Shown here: positions 44,033 through 53,759 of the stretch, piece after piece
Layout of the letters: every line of letters begins with the position of its first letter
Numbering within the stretch: the first letter of the stretch is position 1
Assembly (NCBI GenBank): GCA_019057775.1
Contig: JAHLWT010000259.1
Span: forward strand, 1 to 64,000
Length of the DNA: 64,000 nucleotides
Direction of reading: 5' to 3'
From: Promethearchaeota archaeon
GTDB lineage: Archaea; Asgardarchaeota; Lokiarchaeia; Sigynarchaeales; SOKP01
Position numbers and translations under genes: made by a program
Notes under the pieces: model-generated
Seen by the model: only the letters and a program-made list of their open reading frames with translations
Told to the model about the DNA's origin: nothing
Database searches by the model: none

Positions 44033-45415
44033 ATGAAAAGCTTAAACGATCCAGAATTTCTTGTTGATGAAAATAAAGTTTGGTTTACGGGTGGATATTG
44101 GCCTGAAGGTGTTCCAAAACAGGCAAAAGATATTGAAAATATTGAGGTGAATTCAACGTGGAAAAGCTTTTTAAAAGCCGCAGAAGATTATGGAACCATG
44201 GATTATGATATTTGTCTCTTTGTATATGGTCCATATATGGAAAAGGTAAAACTAAGAACTCTTTTTGATTATAGTAAAAGATTTGGTACTTTTCTCTATA
44301 ATAAGCTAGGAATTAGAAAAGGGGATGTTGTTGCTATAGATCTACCAAATTCTATTAATTTTGTTATAGCTTATATGGGATGTCAATATATTGGGGCAAT
44401 AGTACAAGGGATTAACCCTACATATAGACCAATGGAACTTTTACATTCCTTAAAAATGACTGATGCGAAAGTCTTTGTTATGATGGACATGTTATACATC
44501 GCTGGTCCTAAGGATGTGCTTCCACAAACAAGTGTAAAATACGTGATCCCCACAAATTTCGTTGATTTTTTCACTGCTGATGAAGAAACTCTTCAAAAAC
44601 TTGGAGTTCCAACTGCAAAAGATAAAATCCCAGCTGAAACAGAACATTATAAAGTCTTTTGGATGAGAGATATTATAGATGAAACACAATCTGAGGAAAT
44701 AGAAGTTGACATTGATCCGTGGACTGATCCTGCCGTTTATTTAATGACTGGAGGAACCACAGGATTACCTAAAGTTGCAATGCTTAGCCACGCGAATCTG
44801 GTAATAGACTTACAGATGATTAAACCATGGGTAAATCTGAAACCGGGGATGGTCACAATAGGTAGTATTCCATTTTTCCACAGTTTTGGAATGACTTGTG
44901 TAATGATGGGTGCGCTCTCCCTGGGTATGCAAATGTTATTGTTTCCTAGACCCCCAACCGATGAGGTACTTTGTGAAACTATTAATAAAATTGAAACTCC
45001 TGAAGGAATAATCTATATAGGAGTGGAAATGCTGTTTAAACGATTAACGGATTTCGTAAATAGTATGGGAGTAGAAGCCTTTAAAGAAAAATATGATTTC
45101 TGGAAGAAATTAAGTTATGCTACATCGGGTGCTGGTCCGTTGCATGATTATGTTCGAGAACCATTTGAAGCTATTTTTTGTCCAATTAGAGTTGGATACG
45201 GTCTCACAGAAACCTCCCCTATTCATAGTGTAGCACCCTATGGTGATGGTCCAACAAAAACTGGAAAATTAGGATTACCTATCCCTGGAGCCGATTGGGC
45301 AATATTTGATGCAGCGAACTTTGAAGCGGGACCAATCTGTGATGGAACAAAGGAACGCGGAGGTTTTGGTATTGAAAATACGAGTGAAATTTGTGTGTTG
45401 CTGGGCCTCATATAA
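44033..45415 (+). CDS. acyl-CoA synthetase (AMP-binding), N-terminal part of a frameshifted gene
   Basis: This is the large N-terminal domain of an ANL-family acid-CoA ligase. The P-loop-like motif is YLMTGGTTGLPKVAMLSH, followed by PFFHSFGMTC and the VGYGLTETSP adenylate motif. The frame stops at TAA 45413 after SEICVLLGLI, where relatives read (G)EICVAGP. Continuing in the next frame restores CVAGPHIMLGYLG, so the two pieces are one gene of about 620 residues. GTG 44021 in the same frame is another possible start. The substrate is unknown; a short-chain or hydroxy acid such as 4-hydroxybutyrate would fit the region at 5-17 kb. Confidence 0.85.
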   Translation: MKSLNDPEFLVDENKVWFTGGYWPEGVPKQAKDIENIEVNSTWKSFLKAAEDYGTMDYDICLFVYGPYMEKVKLRTLFDYSKRFGTFLYNKLGIRKGDVVAIDLPNSINFVIAYMGCQYIGAIVQGINPTYRPMELLHSLKMTDAKVFVMMDMLYIAGPKDVLPQTSVKYVIPTNFVDFFTADEETLQKLGVPTAKDKIPAETEHYKVFWMRDIIDETQSEEIEVDIDPWTDPAVYLMTGGTTGLPKVAMLSHANLVIDLQMIKPWVNLKPGMVTIGSIPFFHSFGMTCVMMGALSLGMQMLLFPRPPTDEVLCETINKIETPEGIIYIGVEMLFKRLTDFVNSMGVEAFKEKYDFWKKLSYATSGAGPLHDYVREPFEAIFCPIRVGYGLTETSPIHSVAPYGDGPTKTGKLGLPIPGADWAIFDAANFEAGPICDGTKERGGFGIENTSEICVLLGLI

Positions 45416-45897
45416 TGTTAGGATATTTAGGAATTCAAAAAGAACAGGAAGATAATCTGAAAATGTGGGGTGGAAAAAGGTGGCTTTTAACGGGTGATAT
45501 TGGCTTTATGGATGAGCATGGGTGGGTTGAGATCCGTGATCGAAAGAAATCCTTGATAAAAGTATCTGGTCACTCTGTATTTCCGAAAGAAGTAGAAGAT
45601 TTGTTAGGTCATCATGAAGCAATCGATGAAGTTGCGGTAGCAAGCTTACCTGACGAGATGACTGGTGAAAAAGTAAAAGCGTGGATAACTCTAAAGAAAG
45701 GATATAAAGTTGGCAAGAATATAACAATTGATGAGATAAAACAATGGAGTATAGAAAACATGGCTAAATGGAAATCACCACGCTTAATTGAAGTCGTACG
45801 AAAAATGCCTGTCAGCATGACGGGTAAAGTTCAGAGACGTGAACTTCAAGAAAAGGATAAAGATAAACTTAAAGCTGGAAAAACCATTAAAGGGTAA
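45391..45897 (+). CDS. acyl-CoA synthetase, C-terminal part of the same frameshifted gene
   Basis: This frame supplies the mobile C-terminal domain of the ligase: GPHIMLGYL, then LLTGDIGFMDEHGWVEIRDR (hinge aspartate region), KKSLIKVSGHSVFPKEVEDL and, near the end, MPVSMTGKVQRREL, which contains the catalytic lysine of the adenylation step (K of TGKVQRR). It cannot work alone. The join lies in TTGTGTGTTGC at 45391-45401: removing one GT makes a single continuous frame. The cause is either a true mutation, a sequencing error, or translational slippage. Confidence 0.85.
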   Translation: MCVAGPHIMLGYLGIQKEQEDNLKMWGGKRWLLTGDIGFMDEHGWVEIRDRKKSLIKVSGHSVFPKEVEDLLGHHEAIDEVAVASLPDEMTGEKVKAWITLKKGYKVGKNITIDEIKQWSIENMAKWKSPRLIEVVRKMPVSMTGKVQRRELQEKDKDKLKAGKTIKG

Positions 45898-46012
45898 ATT
45901 AACTTTTATTTTTTCTTATTTAATTTTTATTTTTTGGGTAACCTAAGTTTTTTAAGGTTGAAATTAATTATTATATAAACTACATATTAAAACGTTATGA
46001 GTTGAGGCAATA

Positions 46013-46555
46013 ATGGAATTAACTAAACAAAGAGAATTTTTGTTACAAGAGAAATTAATATCTTTCAAAGATAAAGTTAAGGTAATGACTCCTGATAAAG
46101 AGGAACTTGGCTACTTTAAGGGTAAATTAATTAAAATTGGCAATACCTATCGTCTGAGAGATTTGGAAGACAAGGCAATATTAACTGCCCATGAAAAAAT
46201 TGTTTCTCTACGGTCTACGTATTCTTTTTACAAGGGAGGAGAAACTGACGATGACAAATTTATTGGTAAGATGAAAAAGAAAATGGTTTCTATTAAGCCT
46301 AAATTTTGGTTTGAAGATCCTGATGAAAACAAAACCCTAACTATGAAAGGAAATATTTGGGCTCTGAAATATAAGATTTTTAAAGAGGGTAAGGAGATTG
46401 CTTTAATTAAAAAAAAATTGTTTAAAATTAAAGGTACTTACGGTGTAAAAATAGATCCTGATGTTTCAGATGATACAGCGATGCTTGTATTGGGCATTGT
46501 AGTCATGCTTCATCATGAAAAAGAAGAAGACCAGAAAAGACAAAGAAGAAGATAA
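46013..46555 (+). CDS. LURP-one-related (tubby-like/scramblase-type) protein
   Basis: The protein consists of repeated short strands with one late hydrophobic helix, as in the LURP-one-related/DUF567 family. Visible repeats are LQEKLISFKDKVKVM, GKLIKIGNTYRLRD and EKIVSLRSTYSFY, then WALKYKIFKEGKEIALIKKK, TYGVKIDPDVSDDTAMLVLG. The fold is a tubby-like beta barrel around a central helix, related to phospholipid scramblases. In prokaryotes its function is not established. It stands alone, 115 bases behind the acyl-CoA ligase. Confidence 0.78.
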   Translation: MELTKQREFLLQEKLISFKDKVKVMTPDKEELGYFKGKLIKIGNTYRLRDLEDKAILTAHEKIVSLRSTYSFYKGGETDDDKFIGKMKKKMVSIKPKFWFEDPDENKTLTMKGNIWALKYKIFKEGKEIALIKKKLFKIKGTYGVKIDPDVSDDTAMLVLGIVVMLHHEKEEDQKRQRRR

Positions 46556-46579
46556 ATTTTAGATAAATTTTTTTATTTT

Positions 46580-48205
46580 TCATTTATTAAGACGTTTGTA
46601 GATCTTTCCCATGGATTTATAGATGTTTACATATTCTCCAAACAACTTATCATAGATTTTTCTGTTATCTGGATTGGGTTTAAAGATATTTGAATATTCG
46701 ATGTACTTCGGAATATCATCCCATTGAAGATAACCAAGTGCTACTGATGCTATAAAAGCGGCTCCTCGAGCATTCGCTTGTATTGGGTCTTTTACTTGTC
46801 TAATAGTTCTATTTAGGACATCAGCAAATATCTGGCACCATATATTACTTTGAGCTCCACCACCTATAATGTTAATTTCGGGCATTACAACATCTTTTTT
46901 TGTCATTCCTGGATTTGCTTTCATTTTCCATTTTTGAATGAATTTCTCAACGGAAATAAAGAGCCACTTGACATTATATGCTACACCTTCAAATATAGCT
47001 CTAATTAAATGCTCACGGGACATCTCCAAGGATATATTATATATACCTCCTCGAATTGTATGATCATCAATGGGAGATCTCTCACCAATTAGCCAAGGCG
47101 TGAAAATTAAATTATTCGAACCAGCCGGAATCTTTTCTACAATTCGGTCAAATATTTTATAAACGTCAGGAACAGATGCTTCTTTTAGAAGTTCATCTTT
47201 ATGATATAAAATTTTATCTCTTAAAAATGATAACGCTCCACCAGCAATGTTTTGTTCGTTAGCCAAAATATATCTTCCTGGAATTGCAGATGGTACGCTT
47301 GCCATATTATGAACAATATCCGTTTTCTTATAAGGTACATGGCAACCTATCCAGTCTGACGTTCCAATGTAAATGTGACCATCATAATCTCGAATCGCTC
47401 CTGATCCTATATTTGCTGAAGGAACATCTGGAGCACCCATTACTACTTTTGTATCTCTATTTAATCCTAACTCATCCGCTACATCTTTTTTAATAGCCCC
47501 AAGTATATCTATCGAAGTCTTTATATCTGAGGGAAATTTCGATGGATCTACTTTAAACATTTTCATTAATTTTTTAGAATATTTGATATTATTAATATCT
47601 CTAATATCTGTTATCCAATGTAAATGAATAGATACATTTGATACAGCAAATTTACCAGTTAATCTTAAATTTACATAGTCTTGTGGTTCTAAGAAATTAT
47701 ACGTTTTTTCATATATATCAGGTAGTTCATTTTTTATCCATAATATATGAGCTATAGGATCTTTCCCATGAAAAGCTGGAGCACCCCCTGTCCTTTTTAA
47801 AAGTTTTAGAATTTTTAAGATTGGATAACCACCCACTTTAATTAAACTTTTATAGAGTTGCGAAATATATTTGGATCCTCGAGTATCCATCCAAATAATC
47901 GAATTCATTAAATGGTTTTCATTTTTATCTACCGCAACTGTACCGCTCCATTGGCTTGTATTACAAACACCAACAATATCATCAACAGAAACCTTCCCAT
48001 TATCAATGACTTGTTTAGATGTTTTAAGAATTGCGTCCCACCAATCACCTGGATCCTGTTCTGCTATACCCCCTTTAGAAACATGTAAGGGAACTTCCTC
48101 AAATGACCAATCCATAACCTTTCCATGAATAGAAACTATTGCACTCTTAGGTCCTCCCGTACCGTGGTCTATCGCAAGAATATATTTTTTTTGTAAGTCT
48201 GACAT
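46580..48205 (-). CDS. FGGY-family carbohydrate kinase (xylulokinase-like)
   Basis: The N-terminal phosphate-binding strand is ILAIDHGTGGPKSAIVSIHG, and EQDPGDWWDAILKTSK is the typical FGGY segment after it. Later elements are VCNTSQWSGTVAVD, GTSDWIGCHVPY and the C-terminal INIIGGGAQSNIWCQIFADVL, which forms the adenosine-binding part. At 541 residues it is close to xylulokinase. The sugar phosphorylated is unknown. It is divergent from the aminotransferase at 48371. Confidence 0.88.
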   Translation of the reverse strand: MSDLQKKYILAIDHGTGGPKSAIVSIHGKVMDWSFEEVPLHVSKGGIAEQDPGDWWDAILKTSKQVIDNGKVSVDDIVGVCNTSQWSGTVAVDKNENHLMNSIIWMDTRGSKYISQLYKSLIKVGGYPILKILKLLKRTGGAPAFHGKDPIAHILWIKNELPDIYEKTYNFLEPQDYVNLRLTGKFAVSNVSIHLHWITDIRDINNIKYSKKLMKMFKVDPSKFPSDIKTSIDILGAIKKDVADELGLNRDTKVVMGAPDVPSANIGSGAIRDYDGHIYIGTSDWIGCHVPYKKTDIVHNMASVPSAIPGRYILANEQNIAGGALSFLRDKILYHKDELLKEASVPDVYKIFDRIVEKIPAGSNNLIFTPWLIGERSPIDDHTIRGGIYNISLEMSREHLIRAIFEGVAYNVKWLFISVEKFIQKWKMKANPGMTKKDVVMPEINIIGGGAQSNIWCQIFADVLNRTIRQVKDPIQANARGAAFIASVALGYLQWDDIPKYIEYSNIFKPNPDNRKIYDKLFGEYVNIYKSMGKIYKRLNK

Positions 48206-48370
48206 ATTTAATATAAATGATTTTAATGCAAATAAAGATTTATTGTGCTAAATCTAAGATTAGGTTAATAATCAGACATTTAAAAAAAAACTTCTTTTTT
48301 GATGCTATAATTAATTTATTAATTAATTTTTTATAGTTACTTACCGAAATAACCTTCACATTGAGATATC

Positions 48371-49777
48371 ATGAGTAGTATGAAATATGAAGAAATGAAA
48401 GCCAAAATCAAAAATATTGTAGATCAACCAATTAAAAACTTTAAACCAGAGGAATTAAAGGGGATAATTGAGAGATATCATAAGAATCATCCAAAGTCTA
48501 AAGAGGCATATGAAAGAGCATGTAAAATCATTCCTGGTGGTGTGGAGCATAATCTTGCTTTTAATCATCCGTTCCCTTTAGCAAGTAAACGAGTGTACGA
48601 TTGCTATATGGAGACTGTAGACGATGTAGTTCTGACAGATTACTTAATGTGTGGAGGCCCAATAATCCTGGGCCATCAATATAAGCCATTAATAGATAAG
48701 GTTGTAGGAGTAATTCAAAATGTAGGTCCTTGCCATGGGATTACTAATGAATATGAATATCTAGCAGCTGAAGCATTACAGAAACATTTTCCATCTTGTG
48801 AAATAATAAGATGGCTGCAGAGTGGAACTGAAGCTGATATGTTAGCGATTAGAATTGCTAGAACATTTACTAACCGGAAGTGGGTGATTAAAATAGGTGG
48901 ATCTTATCATGGTTGGTCAGACCAGCTCGTGTATGACATGCATGTACCCGGTACTAAATTATTAGAGTCACATGGAATCCCAAAAACTGTATTCAAATGG
49001 ATTGACTCCTGCCCTCCAAACGATATTGAAACGTTAAGACAGATGTTTAAAGAGAAACGAAAAGTTGCAGCTGTTATTCTTGAGCCAATGGGTGGAGAAT
49101 CTGGTGCTAATCCTGTTAGACCGGGTTTTAATAAAGAGGTTGAAGAACTATGCCATGAAAACAGAGCTCTTTTAATTTCTGATGAAGTTGTTTGTGCATT
49201 TAGGTTACATATGGGAGGAGGTCAAGCTTATTTTGGGTTTAATCCGGATATTTCTGTTTTTGCGAAAATTATTGGACACGGTTTTCCATCAGCCGCCGCA
49301 ATAGGCGGAAGAGCTGATGTCATGAGTATGTGTGCCGCGGGAGTTAGTGGAGGAAAAAGAGCTTATTCTGGCGGAACAATAGCTGCGAACCCATTAACCT
49401 GTGCCGCTGCATATTATACTATTAAATTTGTCGAAGAAACAAATGCTACAGAAAAAGCGATAAGAGCTGGTAATAGACTATCGACTGGTTTAAATAAAGT
49501 ATTTGATAAATATGATCTCCCTTGGTTTTCTTACAATTATGGGGGAACTGTTCATTTTCATACGAGCTGTGTATTTGGGCTTAATATGGGAGACGCAAAA
49601 CAAATAGGAGAACTCCCGAAGAGAAAGGATTTTATGGGAGAAATGGGTGCTGCCTTAGTTGATCAAGAGATAATATCTGTCGCAGGAAGTAGGTTTTATA
49701 CTTGTATACTTCATTCAGACGATATTGTCGATCAAACAATAGAAAAAATTGATAACATTTGTAAAAAAATAGAATAA
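48371..49777 (+). CDS. class III aminotransferase, glutamate-1-semialdehyde aminomutase-like
   Basis: The domain starts with ERACKIIPGGVEHN, the usual beginning of HemL-like enzymes. Further motifs are LQSGTEADMLAIRIART, IGGSYHGWSD, VILEPMGGESGANPV, LISDEVVCAFR with PLP-binding D271, and FAKIIGHGFPSAAAIGG with Schiff-base K299. The first 40 residues are an extra extension. A true HemL is less likely because the C-terminal and substrate-loop sequences differ; a role on a beta- or gamma-amino acid is possible. Confidence 0.82.
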   Translation: MSSMKYEEMKAKIKNIVDQPIKNFKPEELKGIIERYHKNHPKSKEAYERACKIIPGGVEHNLAFNHPFPLASKRVYDCYMETVDDVVLTDYLMCGGPIILGHQYKPLIDKVVGVIQNVGPCHGITNEYEYLAAEALQKHFPSCEIIRWLQSGTEADMLAIRIARTFTNRKWVIKIGGSYHGWSDQLVYDMHVPGTKLLESHGIPKTVFKWIDSCPPNDIETLRQMFKEKRKVAAVILEPMGGESGANPVRPGFNKEVEELCHENRALLISDEVVCAFRLHMGGGQAYFGFNPDISVFAKIIGHGFPSAAAIGGRADVMSMCAAGVSGGKRAYSGGTIAANPLTCAAAYYTIKFVEETNATEKAIRAGNRLSTGLNKVFDKYDLPWFSYNYGGTVHFHTSCVFGLNMGDAKQIGELPKRKDFMGEMGAALVDQEIISVAGSRFYTCILHSDDIVDQTIEKIDNICKKIE

Positions 49778-49813
49778 AGAAATTATAAAGAATCAATTTT
49801 CATTATAAATTTT

Positions 49814-51085
49814 TTATATAGTAAATGCCCATTCCCCTTGACGTATAACCGGTTCAGCTGTTCCATCTTCTTTTATTCCGTCAATATCCATTTTATTGGA
49901 TCCAACCATGAAGTCTATATGAAATAAACACTGATTCCCTCCTGCAGCTGAAAATTCTTCTTTTGACATTTCTAATCCATTTTCCAAACATGCTTTGATA
50001 CCATTACCTAAGGCAATATGACAGGATGCGTTTTCATCTATTAGGATGTTATAAAAAAGTATTCCAGATTGAGATATTGGAGAACTATGGGGGACCAGCG
50101 CAACCTCTCCTAATCTAGATGCACCTTCATCAGTTTCAAGTAATTTTCTCAGATAACTTTCTCCCTTTGTAGCACTTATTTCTATAACTTTTCCATCAGA
50201 GAACGTCAATTTTAAACCATCAATTAAAACTTCGGTTGGAAGTGGTTTTGTTGAGGTCACAACACCTTCTACTTTCTCCTTATGTGGAGTAGTGAATATT
50301 TCCTCTGTTGGTATATTCACGGTATTAGTAATTCCGCTTTTAGTTGTCATATTGGCACTTTTCCAGATATGGCCCTTTGGTAGCCCGATTGTTAGATCTG
50401 TTCCAGGTGCATTATATTTTAAGGCAGAATATTTTTTTCGGTTGAGATAATTGGCTCTAACACCAAGCTGTTTAATATGTTTCTCCCATGCTGCAATTGG
50501 ATCCGTTTCTTTCACCCTACAAATATCGAATATCATATCCCAAAATTTAGCCATTCGGTCGGCAGGAGGGATATCTGGAAAGATTTTTTTTGCCCAGCCT
50601 TCAACGGGTGCAGCAAATCCTGACCAATTACCCATTCCGCTTCTACGTAAATCAGCTGAAGGTTTATTATGCTTGAAATATGATTTATGGGTAGTTAAGA
50701 TAAGATCAGAATCTTGCCCTGCGAGCAAATCTGGATTTCCTGCCATAACAAGTAACATTGCGTCATCATTTTTCGAAATCTCAAATGAAGCATTCGTCCT
50801 CCATGTTGGAAATTCTTCAAAGGAATCCCGTGAAGCATGTTGAAATCGAATTAACCTTATTTGTTCATCCCCCCATAAAACTTCAACTAGTTTGGCTCCA
50901 CTTTGATAAGCTTTCTTTGTAATCAAACGAACTAAGGGTACTATTTCAATTGATACTCCATAAGCACTCTGCCGGGGGGCTCCTATCAATAGACCTTGTC
51001 CTGGTTGTAAATTTAGGCCTACTTTTACGATCACTTCAGCATATTTTTCCAAATTCTTTTCAAATTCTGATGACATTAGGCTCAC
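49814..51085 (-). CDS. M29 family aminopeptidase (AmpS-like)
   Basis: The N-terminus FEKNLEKYAEVIVKVGLNLQ followed by GQGLLIGAP is the M29 start, and the C-terminal metal-binding domain has VEGVVTSTKPL, EVALVPHSSPISQSGILFYN (with conserved glutamate and histidine), and ENASCHIALGNGIKACLENG. The last conserved part is FHIDFMVGS. The protein probably works as a dimer with two metal ions and removes N-terminal residues. The length of 423 is normal. Confidence 0.88.
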   Translation of the reverse strand: MSLMSSEFEKNLEKYAEVIVKVGLNLQPGQGLLIGAPRQSAYGVSIEIVPLVRLITKKAYQSGAKLVEVLWGDEQIRLIRFQHASRDSFEEFPTWRTNASFEISKNDDAMLLVMAGNPDLLAGQDSDLILTTHKSYFKHNKPSADLRRSGMGNWSGFAAPVEGWAKKIFPDIPPADRMAKFWDMIFDICRVKETDPIAAWEKHIKQLGVRANYLNRKKYSALKYNAPGTDLTIGLPKGHIWKSANMTTKSGITNTVNIPTEEIFTTPHKEKVEGVVTSTKPLPTEVLIDGLKLTFSDGKVIEISATKGESYLRKLLETDEGASRLGEVALVPHSSPISQSGILFYNILIDENASCHIALGNGIKACLENGLEMSKEEFSAAGGNQCLFHIDFMVGSNKMDIDGIKEDGTAEPVIRQGEWAFTI

Positions 51086-51326
51086 AACATAATCTTTAAA
51101 ATTTTCAGTATGTGTTAACTTGGTTCTAAGTCCTTTAATAACTATTTCAACTTAAAGATTTATAATTTTATTTCTATAAATTAAGAGTGAAATATAATGT
51201 GTTATTATTAAATTCTAAATGAATCATCTAATTTCTATAACAATCATCAAATTCAAAAAAGAAGAAATTTTTTTCATTCTATATTTCTTAAAATAATTCA
51301 ATCAAGATATTTTAAAATAAACAAAA

Positions 51327-52001
51327 ATGAAGATCGTTATTTTTGCTCCTCATCCTGATGATGAAAGCTATGGTGTTGGCGGATCAATTATGAAATGGAT
51401 TGAAGAGGGTCATGAAATTCATATTATATGGTTCACTGATGGCAGAGCAGGATATCGAAAAGCTAGAGAAGAAAACCAACTGGAAGATTGCGAAGAAACA
51501 AGAATATCGGAAGATAAGCTTGCTGAAATCCGATTAAAGGAAGCAGATGCTGCTGGTGCATATTTAGGAGTAAATCAAGAGAATAGGCATTTCTTAAAAT
51601 ATCACGATCAAGGATTAAAGAATAATGTCAATAATGCAGTAGAGAGAATTAAAGATATTGTAGTAGATGCTGATAGATTTGTAATTCCAAGCGATCACAA
51701 CGGACATCCTGATCATCAAGCTACCCATGATATTGCGATAAAGGTAGCTCAAGAACTTAATTTAATTAATTTAGAATTTTATGTCTATAATCTCTATAAT
51801 CCTTTAAAAGCCCAAGGAGATAATTTAGTAAAAATTAGGATTGGAAATTTAAGATATAAAGTATATGAAGCGTTGAAACTCCATAAATCTCAATTCTATA
51901 CATTCGATATGGGATGGCAGACTGAAGCTATGAAAGCCAGGCGGAGAGAAAGGTTCGGATTTTATTATCTGAAAGATAAAGGAACATATTATAATTTTTA
52001 A
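51327..52001 (+). CDS. PIG-L/LmbE family deacetylase
   Basis: The metal-binding motif is FAPHPDDESYGVGG (H9, D11, D12) close to the N-terminus, and the second one HNGHPDHQATHDIA. The VHIIWFTDGRAG strand and the FGFYYLKDK end also fit. The family removes acetyl groups from N-acetylglucosaminyl conjugates (GlcNAc-PI, bacillithiol or mycothiol precursors, lipids). The natural substrate here is unknown. Confidence 0.88.
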   Translation: MKIVIFAPHPDDESYGVGGSIMKWIEEGHEIHIIWFTDGRAGYRKAREENQLEDCEETRISEDKLAEIRLKEADAAGAYLGVNQENRHFLKYHDQGLKNNVNNAVERIKDIVVDADRFVIPSDHNGHPDHQATHDIAIKVAQELNLINLEFYVYNLYNPLKAQGDNLVKIRIGNLRYKVYEALKLHKSQFYTFDMGWQTEAMKARRRERFGFYYLKDKGTYYNF

Positions 52002-52063
52002 GAAAAATATCTTTTAAACAGAGAAGTCTATAGTTTACTGAATCTTTTTATTTCCTTATTTAC

Positions 52064-52183
52064 CTAAACTATTAGAAATCTAATATTTTCAGTGATATTT
52101 TTTATTCCATGAAATTCTTTAATATTTTCTAATTTAGCGAATATGTCTTCCTCAAGAGAAATATGAAATTCTTTACGTTCTAA
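52064..52183 (-). pseudogene. decayed ribbon-helix-helix regulator (paralogue of 53787-53942)
   Basis: The minus strand encodes KEFHISLEEDIFAKLENIKE and then FHGIKNITENIRFLIV before a TAG. This is near-identical to the intact 51-residue RHH protein at 53787-53942 (HEFHISLEKEIFDKLESIRE). The start codon is replaced by TTA with a TAG just before it, and the C-terminus is cut by a premature TAG, after which the same frame still reads a related VNKEIK tail. It is a broken copy. Confidence 0.75.
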
Positions 52184-52230
52184 CTATTAGTTAGTTTTTG
52201 AATAATTTATTTTAATTAGTTTACAATCTA

Positions 52231-52269
52231 TGGATAATGTATGGATGATATTGGATAAAAAATGGATAT
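52231..52269 (-). promoter_or_regulatory. four-fold TGGAT repeat array (operator of decayed RHH copy)
   Basis: TGGAT occurs at 52231, 52242, 52252 and 52263, spaced 11, 10 and 11 bases, so all copies face one side of the helix. The array lies just upstream of the decayed RHH reading frame. On its right a TATA-rich stretch follows (52266-52285). The same array exists in the second unit at 53988-54027. Confidence 0.6.
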
Positions 52270-52456
52270 ATTTATATATATTTTTAACATTATACCAACT
52301 GTTAACATTGATAACCGTAATTTATCTTATAAATTATCCTCTAAATTAAATAATTTGGCATTGATTACTTTAGTTTCTAGGGCTCCACTATTATTACTTG
52401 AATATAAAAGAGAATTTTAGAAATCTGATATAATTTAATTATATATTTGTTAAAAG

Positions 52457-53479
52457 ATGTTTGAATTTATACTATTTATAGCAATAGGATTTATTGGTTT
52501 ATTTTATGGCGGTAAGCTTGTAATTATTGGATTAGAAAACATTGCTTTTCGGCGTGGCATGAGTCATTTGATGGTTGGTTTAACAATTTTAGCGCTTGGT
52601 ACAAGTTTACCCGAAATTGCTGTAAGTGTAATGGGCGGAATAGATAAATTATTAGGAGTTGATCCATACATTGATGGGATAGTTATTGGAAATAAAGTCG
52701 GATCTTTTTTTGTTCAAATTACACTCATTTTAGGAATATTAGGATTAAGTCAACATATTTATGTGAGTAAATGGATATTAAGAAGAGAAGGCACAATGTT
52801 ATTTATTTCTTTAACTGCTTTTGTATTAGTTAGTATTGACGGAGTCATATCCCAATTTGAAGCTCTTTTTCTGATCATTTTTTATTTCTTATACTTAATA
52901 TTGATTATAAAAAGCGAAAAAAAAATTGTCCATGGAAAGTTTGAGAACGGATATATTGAAGAAAAAGAATTAGATGCACATGATTTCGCCCCTGTTGGAC
53001 AGGTTAAGAAAACGACATCATTAAAGCAAGACATCGGAATATTTTCATTAGGTCTTTTTATTTTATTGGTTGCCGCTGAAATAACAGTAATTGCCTCTAT
53101 AAGCTTAGCTAAAGAATTCAATCTTCCTGCAAATGTAATAGGGATTCTAATTATAGGTATTGGAACAAGTATTCCCGAACTTTCAGTTGACTTAATTGCT
53201 TTGCGCCGAAAGTCAGCAGGTATTGCTGTAGGGGACATCTTAGGGTCAAATGTCTGCGACATTCTTTTAGCAACAGGGTCAGGTGCGATAATATCAAGTT
53301 TTAACGTACCCCTTATTTTACTACTATTTGATATACCGATGCTGTTTATAGCAATCTCAATAACATATTACTTTTTATGGACTGAGAAGACTCTTAAAAA
53401 ATGGGAATCCATGCTTTTATTATTTTATTTTGGAATTTATGTATCTTTAAAATTACTATTTTTTCAACAAATAATCTAA
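52457..53479 (+). CDS. CaCA-family cation/Na+ antiporter, copy 1
   Basis: Ten to eleven hydrophobic helices contain two alpha-repeats. Alpha-1 is ALGTSLPEIAVSVMG with GNKVGSFFVQ; alpha-2 is GIGTSIPELSVDLIA with GDILGSNVCD. The membrane carboxylates (PE in both repeats) are kept, but the asparagine of the usual GSN in alpha-1 is replaced by phenylalanine. Proteins of this kind exchange calcium or another cation for sodium or protons. It is divergent from the decayed RHH gene and about 36% of its neighbourhood is duplicated around 54164. Confidence 0.82.
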   Translation: MFEFILFIAIGFIGLFYGGKLVIIGLENIAFRRGMSHLMVGLTILALGTSLPEIAVSVMGGIDKLLGVDPYIDGIVIGNKVGSFFVQITLILGILGLSQHIYVSKWILRREGTMLFISLTAFVLVSIDGVISQFEALFLIIFYFLYLILIIKSEKKIVHGKFENGYIEEKELDAHDFAPVGQVKKTTSLKQDIGIFSLGLFILLVAAEITVIASISLAKEFNLPANVIGILIIGIGTSIPELSVDLIALRRKSAGIAVGDILGSNVCDILLATGSGAIISSFNVPLILLLFDIPMLFIAISITYYFLWTEKTLKKWESMLLLFYFGIYVSLKLLFFQQII

Positions 53480-53510
53480 TTTTGATTTGGAATTCATTAT
53501 ATTAACAAAT

Positions 53511-53621
53511 AAAACTCCTAGTATTTATAACAATTGCTGAAAGGTAAAATAGGATAAGAAAGTAGGAATTCTGTGCATTTCACTTTGCCCTTTATTTCAT
53601 TTATTTCTTTTCTCTTTTTAA
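53511..53621 (+). pseudogene. 3' relic of a third antiporter copy
   Basis: One frame reads LLVFITIAER (matching LIVFITIAAR of copy 2), and after a frameshift the next reads DKKVGILCISLCPLFHLFLF (matching DKKAGILFISLYFVSYVFLF of copy 2) before a TAA. It therefore corresponds to the last 35 codons of a copy-2-like antiporter and lies immediately behind copy 1. Stops and the frame change show it is not functional. It marks a recombination joint in the tandem array. Confidence 0.65.
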
Positions 53622-53759
53622 GTTAATGGATAATAATTAGTAAATGGAGAATTAGTTCAATTCCTATTTTTCTTCTAAATGCCATTCGAATATGCAAAAG
53701 TAATTTATAAAAAGTGTTTTGATTTACCATCTCTCAAATCATACAATTTTTAGGAAAAA

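Larger units (their letters stand above)
52002..52456. other. 455-base region before the first antiporter
   Basis: It holds the decayed RHH gene (52064-52183, minus strand), the TGGAT repeat array (52231-52269) and a short inverted repeat (AATTTAT-CTT-ATAAATT, 52319-52335). The rest, up to the antiporter start at 52457, is AT-rich with no gene. Confidence 0.6.
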
